A stretch of DNA of 21,977 nt from a virus. Within the stretch, counting starts at the first letter, position 1, and each line of letters begins with the position of its first letter. The notes under the pieces are model-generated. The model saw nothing but the letters and a program-made list of their open reading frames with translations, had not been told where the DNA came from and did not search any database. The position numbers and the translations under genes were made by a program. This document shows, in pieces, positions 5,301 through 12,382 of the stretch. The stretch covers positions 1-21,977 of the IMG/VR virus record IMGVR_UViG_3300028654_000070; one strand, given 5' to 3'.

Positions 5301-5625
5301 TTTGCTTGAAGATCTGCGGATAGCAGAGCAGGAGTATGTACAGGCTAAATATGAAGTTGAATACAAGAAAGCCCAATTGTACGTACATACTGACTGGAAA
5401 GAATTGAAAATAACTAACCAGAAGGAACGTGATTGTTGGGTGATAATACAATCCGATAAGAAGATTGTTGAAACTGGTTTAAGAACTAAACAGACACTAT
5501 ACAACCATTTAAAAAGAATGTTTGAATGGGAAGTATCAAAACAAAACACAGCACCACTAAGCGATAAAGCCTTAGATAATCTGTGTGAATACGTGGTAGA
5601 ACAAATAAAAGGTATTGAGGTGTAA
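5284..5625 (+). CDS. Hypothetical coiled-coil protein upstream of OB/ERF genes
   Basis: About 113 residues, mostly helical and charged. The first ~50 residues (SLLEDLRIAEQEYVQAKYEV...) are likely coiled coil, followed by a basic helical region (RTKQTLYNHLKRMFEWEV). Start is uncertain between GTG 5278, GTG 5284 and TTG 5287; 5284 gives the best spacing to SD AGGAGCGTG. Proteins like this often sit next to viral recombination genes, but I do not recognise a family. Confidence 0.75.
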   Translation: MLSENSLLEDLRIAEQEYVQAKYEVEYKKAQLYVHTDWKELKITNQKERDCWVIIQSDKKIVETGLRTKQTLYNHLKRMFEWEVSKQNTAPLSDKALDNLCEYVVEQIKGIEV

Positions 5626-5628
5626 TTT

Positions 5629-5952
5629 ATGTCATGGAAAACATTAACTGAGAAAGAAATGGAATCAACTGAATTTGAAGACAACGCAGAATTCTGGAAT
5701 CCTGAGAAGGACGATGTATTACAGGGAACCGTAAAAGTAGTTAAAATGGGTAAGTACGAAAAACTCTTCATGGTAATTGAAGACGATGAAGGACTTACAT
5801 GGATAACCACCCAATGTGGAAGTCTTGACAGACAAATCAGAAGACAACAGATAGAACAGGGCGATATTGTACAGTTACTGTACAAGGGTAGGAAGGATGA
5901 CGAATACCAGACCCACATGTACATATTAAAGAAATGGGAAGATGAAGAATGA
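5629..5952 (+). CDS. Putative OB-fold ssDNA-binding-like protein
   Basis: 107 residues. After an acidic N-terminus the segment DVLQGTVKVVKMGKYEKLFMV, IEDDEGLTWITTQCGSL, GDIVQLLYKGRKDDEYQTHM forms an OB-like series of strands with a helix (DRQIRRQQIEQ) between. This is the pattern of small viral single-strand-binding or accessory OB proteins, and it lies shortly before an ERF annealing protein, a partnership known in phages. SD GAGGTG precedes ATG 5629; the stop overlaps the next ATG as ATGA. The ssDNA-binding role is inferred. Confidence 0.72.
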   Translation: MSWKTLTEKEMESTEFEDNAEFWNPEKDDVLQGTVKVVKMGKYEKLFMVIEDDEGLTWITTQCGSLDRQIRRQQIEQGDIVQLLYKGRKDDEYQTHMYILKKWEDEE

Positions 5953-6134
5953 ATTACCTTTCCATTTTTTTCATAATAGTTGTATGGGTACTTTTATTAG
6001 TTAAAATTTTAGTGTATCCTGACGCTGTAATAAGTACATCATTTGAGGGTTTTTTAGCAGCCGAAATGGTGGCCATGGGTATATTAATCGGTATTCTACT
6101 ACAAGAGTTTGTGGAGTTGAAAATACATGTATAA
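5949..6134 (+). CDS. Small two-TM membrane protein
   Basis: 61 residues with hydrophobic helices at about 3-25 (YLSIFFIIVVWVLLLVKILV) and 36-54 (GFLAAEMVAMGILIGILL), starting at an ATGA overlap with the OB-like gene. No family recognised. It overlaps the next small membrane protein by eight bases, so the two may act together. Confidence 0.7.
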   Translation: MNYLSIFFIIVVWVLLLVKILVYPDAVISTSFEGFLAAEMVAMGILIGILLQEFVELKIHV

Positions 6135-6291
6135 TATAACTTATATGGATTTATTTATCCCAAATGTTTTTATTTTAATTTTATTTGTATTTGGGGTATT
6201 CAATAGTGCATTGGATTATGTATTATACATGACTGCTTACCTTGGTATAATGCTGATAATTGATTGGTTGGTTGAACGTAAACATAAATAA
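6127..6291 (+). CDS. Small two-TM membrane protein
   Basis: 54 residues from ATG 6127, beginning MYNITYMDLFIPNVFILILF with two hydrophobic segments (about 9-24 and 33-47) and a basic tail WLVERKHK. It overlaps the previous membrane protein by eight bases. No clear SD, so it probably depends on coupling. Function unknown. Confidence 0.6.
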   Translation: MYNITYMDLFIPNVFILILFVFGVFNSALDYVLYMTAYLGIMLIIDWLVERKHK

Positions 6292-6317
6292 AACACGAAA
6301 CGGAGCGTGAATGTAAT

Positions 6318-7040
6318 ATGACTGAAAGTAACATAGCGAAGGCTTTGTTAAAGGTTCAAAAGGATATAACAAATCCCGTGAACACGGCAACAAATCCTTT
6401 TTTCAAAAGTAAATATGCACCATTAAATGATATATTAAACCTTGTGAGGCCATTACTTACAAGGAATGGCATACTCATGACTCAGAACATTGGTACGGAT
6501 GACGAGGGAAGACCTTATGTCCAAACTATTCTGATACATGAAAGTGGTGAACATTTGGAAACTGACAAGTTAACAGTGAAACTTGACAAGAATAGTGTGC
6601 AAGGGGTAGGGTCTGCTATAACTTATATACGCAGATACCAGTTATCTGCTATGCTTGGTATAAGCAGTGAAGACGATGACGATGCTAACCAAGTGAGTCC
6701 ACAGCCTACCAGTAAACCTAATGGTAAATCAGAGCCAAAGACAAAGACAAGACCTCCAAAGTTAGAAGACAAGAAACCTGCTCAACGCAAAGGCCCTATG
6801 GCAGATAAAAAGAAGAAAACAGACGAACCAGAGGTCTTGCAGATGCCCAAAGACGATGACAATAACAGTGAACTCTTAAATAAAATAGAAGGAATAAGCA
6901 AACCATTAGACCGTATGTTTCGTAATGTAGCCAACAAAGAAGCCATAACCAAAGAAGGTATATTGAAAGGTGCAAACAACCTATTGGGTGAGTCGTTAAC
7001 TCCTGAACAGATGAATGAGATACGTGCAGCCTTAGAATAA
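6318..7040 (+). CDS. erf: ERF-family single-strand annealing protein
   Basis: 240 residues. The N-terminal ~130 carry the ERF signature: NPFFKSKYAPLNDILNLVRP, then GILMTQNIG, then VGSAITYIRRYQLSAMLGIS and an acidic EDDDDAN. ERF proteins (phage P22 type) anneal complementary single strands during recombination and genome circularisation or repair. A Lys/Pro-rich linker (~130-170) joins a C-terminal helical region. ATG 6318 has SD ACGGAGCGTGA (6300-6310). With the OB-like protein and the helicase it forms the viral replication/recombination core. Confidence 0.92.
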   Translation: MTESNIAKALLKVQKDITNPVNTATNPFFKSKYAPLNDILNLVRPLLTRNGILMTQNIGTDDEGRPYVQTILIHESGEHLETDKLTVKLDKNSVQGVGSAITYIRRYQLSAMLGISSEDDDDANQVSPQPTSKPNGKSEPKTKTRPPKLEDKKPAQRKGPMADKKKKTDEPEVLQMPKDDDNNSELLNKIEGISKPLDRMFRNVANKEAITKEGILKGANNLLGESLTPEQMNEIRAALE

Positions 7041-7074
7041 ATCTGCACTACTTTTTTATTTTAACAACTGTTAC

Positions 7075-7089
7075 GGAGGTGACGGCACG
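7075..7089 (+). promoter_or_regulatory. Perfect SD with ACG in the start position
   Basis: GGAGGTGA (7075-7082) is the best SD in the window, followed at the right distance by ACG (7087-7089). No ATG, GTG or TTG occurs in the helicase frame until TTG 7144, 62 bases away and without an SD. Confidence 0.6.
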
Positions 7090-8832
7090 ACTGAAACAAT
7101 AGAAGAGCCAATAGAAGAATTAGAAGATGTTGAAGACTTTGAATTGCCTAATGGTGAATTTATAGAGATTATTAAGTTAGGCCCTTCATACATATACATT
7201 ATCAAGGATGAGAAGGGCAATGAAGTAATGCAACGAAAGGGTGATACACCTAACCGTATTACAGAGGCATCGGCAGTTGGCAAAGAAATTAAACGATTAT
7301 TAGACCCTAAAAAGGAATATACTAAGTCGGCGATTAAAGATAAATTTATACTTGCAATGCAAGCGTTACAACAATATTGGGAAGCCAAGAGTTTGGTTGA
7401 ACAGAAACGCAATGTAATGACAGAAGTTGATACTGAGAAGATACGACTTGAACGGGTTGAGAATGGGTTTAAGCATTTAGATGAACTCACACGTCCTATA
7501 CTATGGACTGCCAGTACAATTGATTGGTTTACCGCAGGGGAACGGATGAATATTCTACTTGCTTGGATATGTTTCGTAGGCCAAGTAGTGCTAAAAGAAC
7601 AGATAAGCGTGATTCTTGAAGGCGAAGGGTCACAAGGTAAAACCCACATCCAAGACACAGCACTGGAATTAATACCACAAGAACATGTCTTAAATGTGAA
7701 ATCGGCAACAATGGCCGTTGTATATGCAATGGCAGATAAAGACCCATGGTATTTTGATGGAATGATAATTAACATGGGCGATATGGGAGGTCAGAATGAC
7801 CATGAAGAGGCAGATGAATTCAAGAATATAATGAAAGAATTACAAAGTGATGGACATGTAATGCGTACAAAGATGGTTAAAGGTGCTGACGGTGAACCAA
7901 CACCAAAAGAGTTTCACCTATATGGACATCCAATCATTACCTACACTAATGTGCCCGGTCATGACTATGATGACCAAGAAATGAGCCGTAGCATATTACA
8001 GCAACCATTACCTCGTAAATATCACCAAACCGCATTCATGATATTTAAACGCCTGAACAAACAAAAAGGTACAAAAAGTGCAAAACTAATACAGGAACAC
8101 CGTGACATGATACCTGCCATTAGAGATATGGTAAGAGCGTTACGCAAACGATTGGAAACAGTGACAATCTACAACCCTTATTGGAGTTTCATGGAAGAGT
8201 ATCTTGCTAATAGTAAATATATATTCAGGGATACTGACAAGTACGATGCAATATTAAGGGTTATCACCTGTATCAATGGTTATAATCGTAAGATATATGA
8301 TGTTGATGGTCAACCTACATTGTTTACAACCAAAGAAGATATTGGGTTCTTTTTGGAGTTACTTGACCAATACCATAAAAGTATTGTATCTAACATGTCA
8401 CCCGGTGCCATGGATTTACTCAACAACTTGACAGAGAAAGCAGATATATGGTTTGGAGATGACCGTGGTGCTGATGAGCAATATACATTTAGAAAGGGGT
8501 TGACTATTTCAGATTACATTGAAGAGTCCAGTACCTCTCTATCACGGACTACATTACAACGATATTTTAAAGAACTTGCAGATGTGGGTTATTTGAAAAT
8601 TATTGGTAACGAAAGCCGTGAATATCTATACGATATTGGTAAGGACAGCGTAATTGACGACATGGGTAAAGTTAACTTATCAGAATTAGACCTTAAAATC
8701 ATGGAATTCAACTACGGGTCTGATATAATCGCTACTTTTGAAGATGGGTGGATTGAGGATATTCATTTATGGGATATGCACCCTGATGTTGATGCTCCTA
8801 TGTGGAATAAATATCTGTCCAAAAAAATGTGA
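7087..8832 (+). CDS. P-loop helicase/primase-like replication ATPase
   Basis: About 581 residues if started at ACG 7087, or 562 from TTG 7144. Walker A is GEGSQGKT (about 179-186) and a Walker-B-like hydrophobic strand is MIINMGDMGG (about 226-235). A later Asn and Arg-rich stretch (IITYTNVPG, MSRSILQQPLPRKYHQ) resembles sensor regions of virus replication ATPases of the virulence-E/D5-like type. The C-terminus (SLSRTTLQRYFKELADVGYL) is a winged helix. It probably unwinds viral DNA at the origin, and follows the ERF gene. The frame is open from 7036 and the SD at 7075-7082 points to 7087, which would give MTETIEEPIEELEDVEDFEL at the N-terminus. TTG 7144 is the conventional alternative. Confidence 0.85.
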   Translation, partial: TTETIEEPIEELEDVEDFELPNGEFIEIIKLGPSYIYIIKDEKGNEVMQRKGDTPNRITEASAVGKEIKRLLDPKKEYTKSAIKDKFILAMQALQQYWEAKSLVEQKRNVMTEVDTEKIRLERVENGFKHLDELTRPILWTASTIDWFTAGERMNILLAWICFVGQVVLKEQISVILEGEGSQGKTHIQDTALELIPQEHVLNVKSATMAVVYAMADKDPWYFDGMIINMGDMGGQNDHEEADEFKNIMKELQSDGHVMRTKMVKGADGEPTPKEFHLYGHPIITYTNVPGHDYDDQEMSRSILQQPLPRKYHQTAFMIFKRLNKQKGTKSAKLIQEHRDMIPAIRDMVRALRKRLETVTIYNPYWSFMEEYLANSKYIFRDTDKYDAILRVITCINGYNRKIYDVDGQPTLFTTKEDIGFFLELLDQYHKSIVSNMSPGAMDLLNNLTEKADIWFGDDRGADEQYTFRKGLTISDYIEESSTSLSRTTLQRYFKELADVGYLKIIGNESREYLYDIGKDSVIDDMGKVNLSELDLKIMEFNYGSDIIATFEDGWIEDIHLWDMHPDVDAPMWNKYLSKKM

Positions 8833-8923
8833 ATGAAACAGAAGGTGTCTTTGTCTTGGGGATGTTTCCCTGACCATTTTTAAAATGTACCTATCTGAGG
8901 ATTGAAAACACTCCTTTTGGTTT

Positions 8924-9073
8924 ATGGCGACTTCTAAACGCCTCCGAGGCGATGCGAGGCGTTTAAAAATAAGCCCTTTTAAAATGAAAATAAGGCACTG
9001 TAAATGTTTCTTTGATTATATGGTAAAATCTGAATACCTGCGAGGCGATAGAATGCGTTTAGGAGGGGATTAG
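8924..9073 (+). CDS. Putative small basic protein with LRGD repeats
   Basis: ATG 8924 to TAG 9071-9073 gives 49 residues. The motif LRGDARRL near the start recurs as LRGDRMRL near the end, flanking CKCFFDYM, and the protein is strongly basic. The stop overlaps the next gene's GTG by one base (TAGTG). There is no SD. The LRGD motif is encoded by the GC-rich repeat described below, and another copy of that repeat (11061) lies outside any gene, so the ORF may be fortuitous. Confidence 0.35.
   Translation: MATSKRLRGDARRLKISPFKMKIRHCKCFFDYMVKSEYLRGDRMRLGGD
8934..8965. repeat. GC-rich palindromic repeat, copy 1
   Basis: TAAACGCCTC (8935-8944) and GAGGCGTTTA (8956-8965) are perfect 10-base arms around an 11-base spacer that itself contains GAGGCG. 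The first 28 bases (8934-8961) recur exactly at 11061-11088; a partial version (GCGAGGCGATAGAATGCGTT) lies at 9040-9059. The GC content is far above its surroundings. It follows the replication helicase, where an origin may lie. Confidence 0.8.
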
Positions 9074-9564
9074 TGTTGAGCATGTTAGAAGACCAACTAT
9101 GGAAATACCGTAATAAGAAATATAAAATCTTACAAAACAACAACAACTGTCCTGACTGTACATGCTACGGCTGTTACAAGAAAGGAGAGTGTGGTGGTTG
9201 TAATAACAATTATAAACAGAATTGGAAAGTTAAAAAAATATATAAAATCAAAACACATGTCTGCGAATACGAAGGAATACATTGCAGACAGAAGTGTGAA
9301 TTAAGGAGTGAGAATATGGCAATAGACGATTACTGTTCAACTTACATACCTTTGGGAGATGGTAAAGCCATTAAAACATGTACTATAATGCCACAGACAT
9401 GGTTTTGGCAAGAACATCACATACCCATGGAACTGTTAATGTTAGATGAAGGAGATAAAAATTTTACTTTTTATATAAAATTGTGGGTTTATCGTGAACT
9501 ACCCAATGTAAAGGATTTCCTACAATATTTAAGGAGGGAATACCTTTGCTTGCCTTTCAACTGA
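9073..9564 (+). CDS. Cysteine-rich hypothetical protein
   Basis: 163 residues from GTG 9073, with SD AGGAGGGG (9061-9068). The N-terminal ~90 residues carry about eleven Cys, including CPDCTCYGCYKKGECGGC and CEYEGIHCRQKC, suggesting zinc or Fe-S binding. The C-terminal half has no Cys cluster and is beta/aromatic rich. An internal in-frame ATG (9316) has its own SD (AAGGAGTGA), so a shorter C-terminal product beginning MAIDDYCSTY may also be made. No family recognised. Confidence 0.72.
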   Translation: MLSMLEDQLWKYRNKKYKILQNNNNCPDCTCYGCYKKGECGGCNNNYKQNWKVKKIYKIKTHVCEYEGIHCRQKCELRSENMAIDDYCSTYIPLGDGKAIKTCTIMPQTWFWQEHHIPMELLMLDEGDKNFTFYIKLWVYRELPNVKDFLQYLRREYLCLPFN

Positions 9565-9770
9565 ATTTTAAAGATGAATTCCAAGGCAAACTACCACCAC
9601 AGAAGTTAAAAGAAATTAACGAGGCACTTTCTGCGAATCCGTATGGAATAGATATGGATAAACTAACCGTTGCAAGTATGATAATGGAATTACAATTACA
9701 GGGTTTTGATTACCTTGCCACCTATGTCCTTGCACTGGCAAGAGATGTTGACAGGAAGAATGCAAAATGA
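9546..9770 (+). CDS. Hypothetical helical protein
   Basis: 74 residues from TTG 9546 with SD AAGGAGGG (9531-9538), overlapping the previous gene by 19 bases. Sequence begins MLAFQLNFKDEFQGKLPPQK and is mostly helical. No domain recognised. Confidence 0.7.
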   Translation: MLAFQLNFKDEFQGKLPPQKLKEINEALSANPYGIDMDKLTVASMIMELQLQGFDYLATYVLALARDVDRKNAK

Positions 9771-9785
9771 AAGGGTTTGGTAGGT

Positions 9786-9953
9786 ATGGGTAGTCTAATA
9801 CATATTAAATGTTATGGGGAAATCGACAAACGCAAAGATGGCACTTATTATTGTTCAAAGTGTGGCTGGAAAGTACCAGATAACAATGTATTGTTTGCAT
9901 ATTTGGATGGGTTGGTAGAGATACCAATATCATCAGGAGCGTGTGAAATATGA
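9786..9953 (+). CDS. Small zinc-ribbon protein
   Basis: 55 residues from ATG 9786, with Cys at about residue 9 and the pair CSKCGW at about 23, followed by a hydrophobic second half. AAAGGG lies ~10 bases upstream. The stop overlaps the next ATG (ATGA). Function unknown; it pairs with another zinc protein directly downstream. Confidence 0.6.
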   Translation: MGSLIHIKCYGEIDKRKDGTYYCSKCGWKVPDNNVLFAYLDGLVEIPISSGACEI

Positions 9954-10114
9954 AGAAAATTGTAACGACAGGTAAATACTGCCCTCATTGTGGTGGACTG
10001 GTAAAACCTTTTGGAAGAAAAGAATACGCACAATACAGATGCGTGGAGAACCCTGAGCATTACTGCTCATGGGAAACAGTATATAATAAGCGGAGCGTGA
10101 TTTTAGATGAATGA
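9950..10114 (+). CDS. Small C4 zinc-finger protein
   Basis: 54 residues: YCPHCGGLVKPF, then GRKEYAQYRCVENPEHYCSW. The CxxCGG...C...C spacing resembles the C4 zinc ribbons found at the end of type I topoisomerases and in small DNA-binding proteins. SD AGGAGCGTG (9935-9943) and an ATGA overlap support the start. It overlaps the next gene by eight bases. Confidence 0.68.
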   Translation: MKKIVTTGKYCPHCGGLVKPFGRKEYAQYRCVENPEHYCSWETVYNKRSVILDE

Positions 10115-10628
10115 ATGGAAGATGTATGAATTTGTAGATGTAGTTAAAAATTACCTTAAAAACGAGGATTGGGAACAGTTAAAGTTGGATATGGATAAAA
10201 TAGACCAACACGACTATGACCATAAGAACAGGGTTAAAACAGACAAGGAGAAACAGTTAGAAGAAAGATTAAGCGAATTAGATAGTCTGATGGAAGCCGA
10301 CCCTTATGTGAAAGAAGAGGAATATCCATGGGCACAGTTGTATCTTATATTCCAATTGCTCAGAGAAACAGTCGAACCATTGCCATTTGAGAGTAAATTA
10401 GAACTGTTATTTGAAATAGTACACACAGAAGACTCTGAGGCAAACAGTTATGAAATATTTGGTGAGCAAATACATGAATTGACCTGTAACTTTGGATTGG
10501 TCATGGGTAGGGATTTCCCTGACGATAGAATGATGAATGAGGCGTTTAAGGTATTGGTAAGGGATAAAAAGGTTTTCCTGCGATTCATGCAGAACCTTCA
10601 ATTTGTAATGTTTGTTTTAAACCATTAA
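10107..10628 (+). CDS. Hypothetical acidic helical protein
   Basis: 173 residues, strongly acidic and helical (MNEWKMYEFVDVVKNYLKNE...). SD GCGGAGCGTGATT (10090-10102) precedes ATG 10107. No cysteines in a metal pattern, no TM segment, no known motif. Role unknown. Confidence 0.78.
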   Translation: MNEWKMYEFVDVVKNYLKNEDWEQLKLDMDKIDQHDYDHKNRVKTDKEKQLEERLSELDSLMEADPYVKEEEYPWAQLYLIFQLLRETVEPLPFESKLELLFEIVHTEDSEANSYEIFGEQIHELTCNFGLVMGRDFPDDRMMNEAFKVLVRDKKVFLRFMQNLQFVMFVLNH

Positions 10629-10642
10629 GGACGGTGATTGTG

Positions 10643-10912
10643 ATGATACAGATTAGAATGCACCCAAACAATGATGTAATTGTAATATCGGATGTTGACA
10701 GTGAGGATGGAGAAATCTACGAACAACTACTATTAGATTATAATGACTGTTTAAAGATATATAGGGAATTACAGTACATAATACCTTCAATGAAGTCTTA
10801 TACACCCAATGATTTAACAACATCAGAAGCCATGGAACAGATGAGATTAGAAGTCGATAATTTAACAGTGGCGTTATGGGAAACACTTAAAAAATCTTTT
10901 AATAAGAATTGA
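10643..10912 (+). CDS. Hypothetical protein
   Basis: 89 residues starting MIQIRMHPNNDVIVISDVDS, a beta-rich first 25 residues then helices with acidic character. SD GGACGGTGAT (10629-10638) favours ATG 10643 over GTG 10634 and GTG 10640. No recognised family. Confidence 0.72.
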   Translation: MIQIRMHPNNDVIVISDVDSEDGEIYEQLLLDYNDCLKIYRELQYIIPSMKSYTPNDLTTSEAMEQMRLEVDNLTVALWETLKKSFNKN

Positions 10913-10926
10913 AGGATGGTGATAGA

Positions 10927-11064
10927 GTGAAGACTGAATGTGAACTAATTGACAGGAATATGTTACCTGATACTGACTATAAAATACATGTGACAGTTGA
11001 AGGTGACAGTACCCAAATAAAGATGTTATTAAATATCTTGGATAAAGAGTATAGCGTGACCTAA
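10927..11064 (+). CDS. Small hypothetical protein
   Basis: 45 residues from GTG 10927 (MKTECELIDRNMLPDTDYKI...), a possible strand-helix protein ending IKMLLNILDKEYSVT. SD GGATGGTGAT (10914-10923). The TAA stop is the start of the second copy of the GC-rich repeat, so the repeat abuts the gene exactly. Confidence 0.55.
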   Translation: MKTECELIDRNMLPDTDYKIHVTVEGDSTQIKMLLNILDKEYSVT

Positions 11065-11088
11065 ACGCCTCCGAGGCGATGCGAGGCG
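11061..11088. repeat. GC-rich repeat, copy 2
   Basis: Identical over 28 bases to 8934-8961, but here the right arm is degenerate (GAGGCGATGG instead of GAGGCGTTTA), so the outer palindrome is lost. It starts at the stop codon of one gene and ends before the SD of the next. Together with copy 1 it suggests a mobile or recombining short element, or paired protein-binding sites. Confidence 0.75.
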
Positions 11089-11117
11089 ATGGTAGGTCGT
11101 TATAGGAGATGGTAGAG

Positions 11118-11276
11118 ATGTACTTAAAAGAATTTATTTTACTAATAATAATCCCGTTTATACTATATTGTCTATGGGGTTTATGGACTGGAATATTTTT
11201 TATAATAGGGGTTATTGCGTATATGGTGCATGAGGAATTTAAACGTAATAGAAACGGGAAGTGTGATGTATCATGA
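11118..11276 (+). CDS. Small two-TM membrane protein
   Basis: 52 residues beginning MYLKEFILLIIIPFILYCLW; two hydrophobic helices (about 4-20 and 22-38) and a polar basic tail (EEFKRNRNGKCDVS). SD TAGGAGATGGT lies upstream and the stop overlaps the next ATG (ATGA). No family recognised. Confidence 0.6.
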   Translation: MYLKEFILLIIIPFILYCLWGLWTGIFFIIGVIAYMVHEEFKRNRNGKCDVS

Positions 11277-11452
11277 GTATTTTTTTAACAGAAGAACAGA
11301 GAAGGAATGAAATCAATACACAAGACTTTTGGACACGGGAACGCCTTATTAATAGGATGATAAAACTTGAACGAACCATTATAGACATAGTACAAGAATA
11401 TCCTGAACCCAACAAAGATGAAATTTTAAATCGTTTGAATAAGGTGATATAA
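11273..11452 (+). CDS. Small helical hypothetical protein
   Basis: 59 residues starting MSIFLTEEQRRNEINTQDFW, charged and helical, translated by an ATGA overlap with the membrane protein upstream. Its end contains the SD (AAGGTGAT) of the next gene. No domain recognised. Confidence 0.62.
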   Translation: MSIFLTEEQRRNEINTQDFWTRERLINRMIKLERTIIDIVQEYPEPNKDEILNRLNKVI

Positions 11453-11453
11453 T

Positions 11454-11678
11454 ATGTATGCGGGATACCAACTTAAATTTTATAAGAACCATGAAATAAC
11501 ACAGGATGAAATGGACAGAGCCATTGACAGAGCAATATGGGGAATTAACATTTACTTGGAAAGAAACCCTAAACTATTTGTTGGGTGGAAAACAAACGGT
11601 TTTGATAGTATTGAAACATCAGGATATAGTACACCAGAAATGGAGGTAATAGAGTTATATACTTCTGGTTCTAAGTAA
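11454..11678 (+). CDS. Hypothetical protein
   Basis: 74 residues starting MYAGYQLKFYKNHEITQDEM, with a helix (DEMDRAIDRAIWGINIYLER) and an aromatic second half. ATG 11454 follows the previous stop by one base and has SD AAGGTGAT. No recognised family. Confidence 0.72.
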   Translation: MYAGYQLKFYKNHEITQDEMDRAIDRAIWGINIYLERNPKLFVGWKTNGFDSIETSGYSTPEMEVIELYTSGSK

Positions 11679-11695
11679 ATAACGAGGGTGATACG

Positions 11696-11971
11696 GTGGA
11701 TGAAGAAGTTACAGGCATTGAAAAGATAGTGCGAAAGAACGAACATTTAAAAGGTAAGATAGCACAGTTGGAATTAGTAAATAAAACATTGAACAGCCAA
11801 TGGCGTGAAGTGATACATAAAAACAATCACCTTGAAAATGAAATGAAAACAGTTAAAAAAGACTTGCGAGATGAGTCCGATGTTTTTACATTAAGTCAAG
11901 AGAAACGGATAAAGGAAATAGTAGAACAAGCCATTAACGATGCAAGGAGAGATATTGAAGAATGGAGATGA
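11696..11971 (+). CDS. Coiled-coil protein
   Basis: 91 residues from GTG 11696 (SD GAGGGTGAT), almost entirely heptad-like helix: IAQLELVNKTLNSQWREVIH, KNNHLENEMKTVKKDLRDES, IKEIVEQAINDARRDIEEWR. Likely oligomeric. No enzymatic motif. Its end carries the SD of the lipoprotein gene, which it overlaps by 10 bases if that gene starts at 11962 and not at all if it starts at 11977. Confidence 0.72.
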   Translation: MDEEVTGIEKIVRKNEHLKGKIAQLELVNKTLNSQWREVIHKNNHLENEMKTVKKDLRDESDVFTLSQEKRIKEIVEQAINDARRDIEEWR

Positions 11972-11976
11972 TAAAT

Positions 11977-12375
11977 ATGAAGAGATATGGGATAATAGGG
12001 GTATTGGGAATTGTTTTATTAGTGGTTGCAATGTCAGGGTGCACAAGTAACACGCCAACCAATACAACAGGTTACCAGACAGATATTGTACTTGATGGGG
12101 ACACCTCTGGCAATATCACAGGTGGGCAATGGAACACTGATGGTAACACCCAATGGGCCAGTGACGGTGGAAACATTGTAAGTAAAAGCAATACAGAATA
12201 TACCAACATTACACTACTTTTTACTGCCTACAATAAAAAAGGTAAAGTAGTAGGTAAAAAGAAGGTCACAACATACCTTGATAGTAGTGGCATGAGTAAT
12301 GTAAACCCTGTTATAATTGTTAATGGTACACCTGCCTACGTTATGATGACTGTTGTAAATGCAACGGCTAAATAA
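11977..12375 (+). CDS. Secreted lipoprotein-like surface protein
   Basis: 132 residues. The N-terminus MKRYGIIGVLGIVLLVVAMS then GC is a signal peptide with a lipobox-like MSGC ending at Cys22, followed by a Thr/Asn-rich linker (TSNTPTNTTG). The mature part is a beta-rich domain (ITLLFTAYNKKGKVVGKKKV...) resembling FxLYD/DUF-type immunoglobulin-like archaeal surface domains. I chose ATG 11977 because of SD GGAGATGAT (11964-11972); ATG 11962 would add five residues. It is the last gene of the early operon, followed by T9. A provirus-encoded surface lipoprotein suggests lysogenic conversion or superinfection exclusion; this is inference. Confidence 0.82.
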   Translation: MKRYGIIGVLGIVLLVVAMSGCTSNTPTNTTGYQTDIVLDGDTSGNITGGQWNTDGNTQWASDGGNIVSKSNTEYTNITLLFTAYNKKGKVVGKKKVTTYLDSSGMSNVNPVIIVNGTPAYVMMTVVNATAK

Positions 12376-12382
12376 CTTATTA

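Noticed and set aside
5211-5924. A 237-codon minus-strand ORF
   Set aside because: It is antisense to two well-supported plus-strand genes with SDs; its Ser/Cys/Phe-rich product is typical of a reverse-complement shadow.
7071-7775. A 234-codon minus-strand ORF
   Set aside because: Antisense to the helicase including its Walker A region; no SD and Ser/Ile-rich shadow composition.
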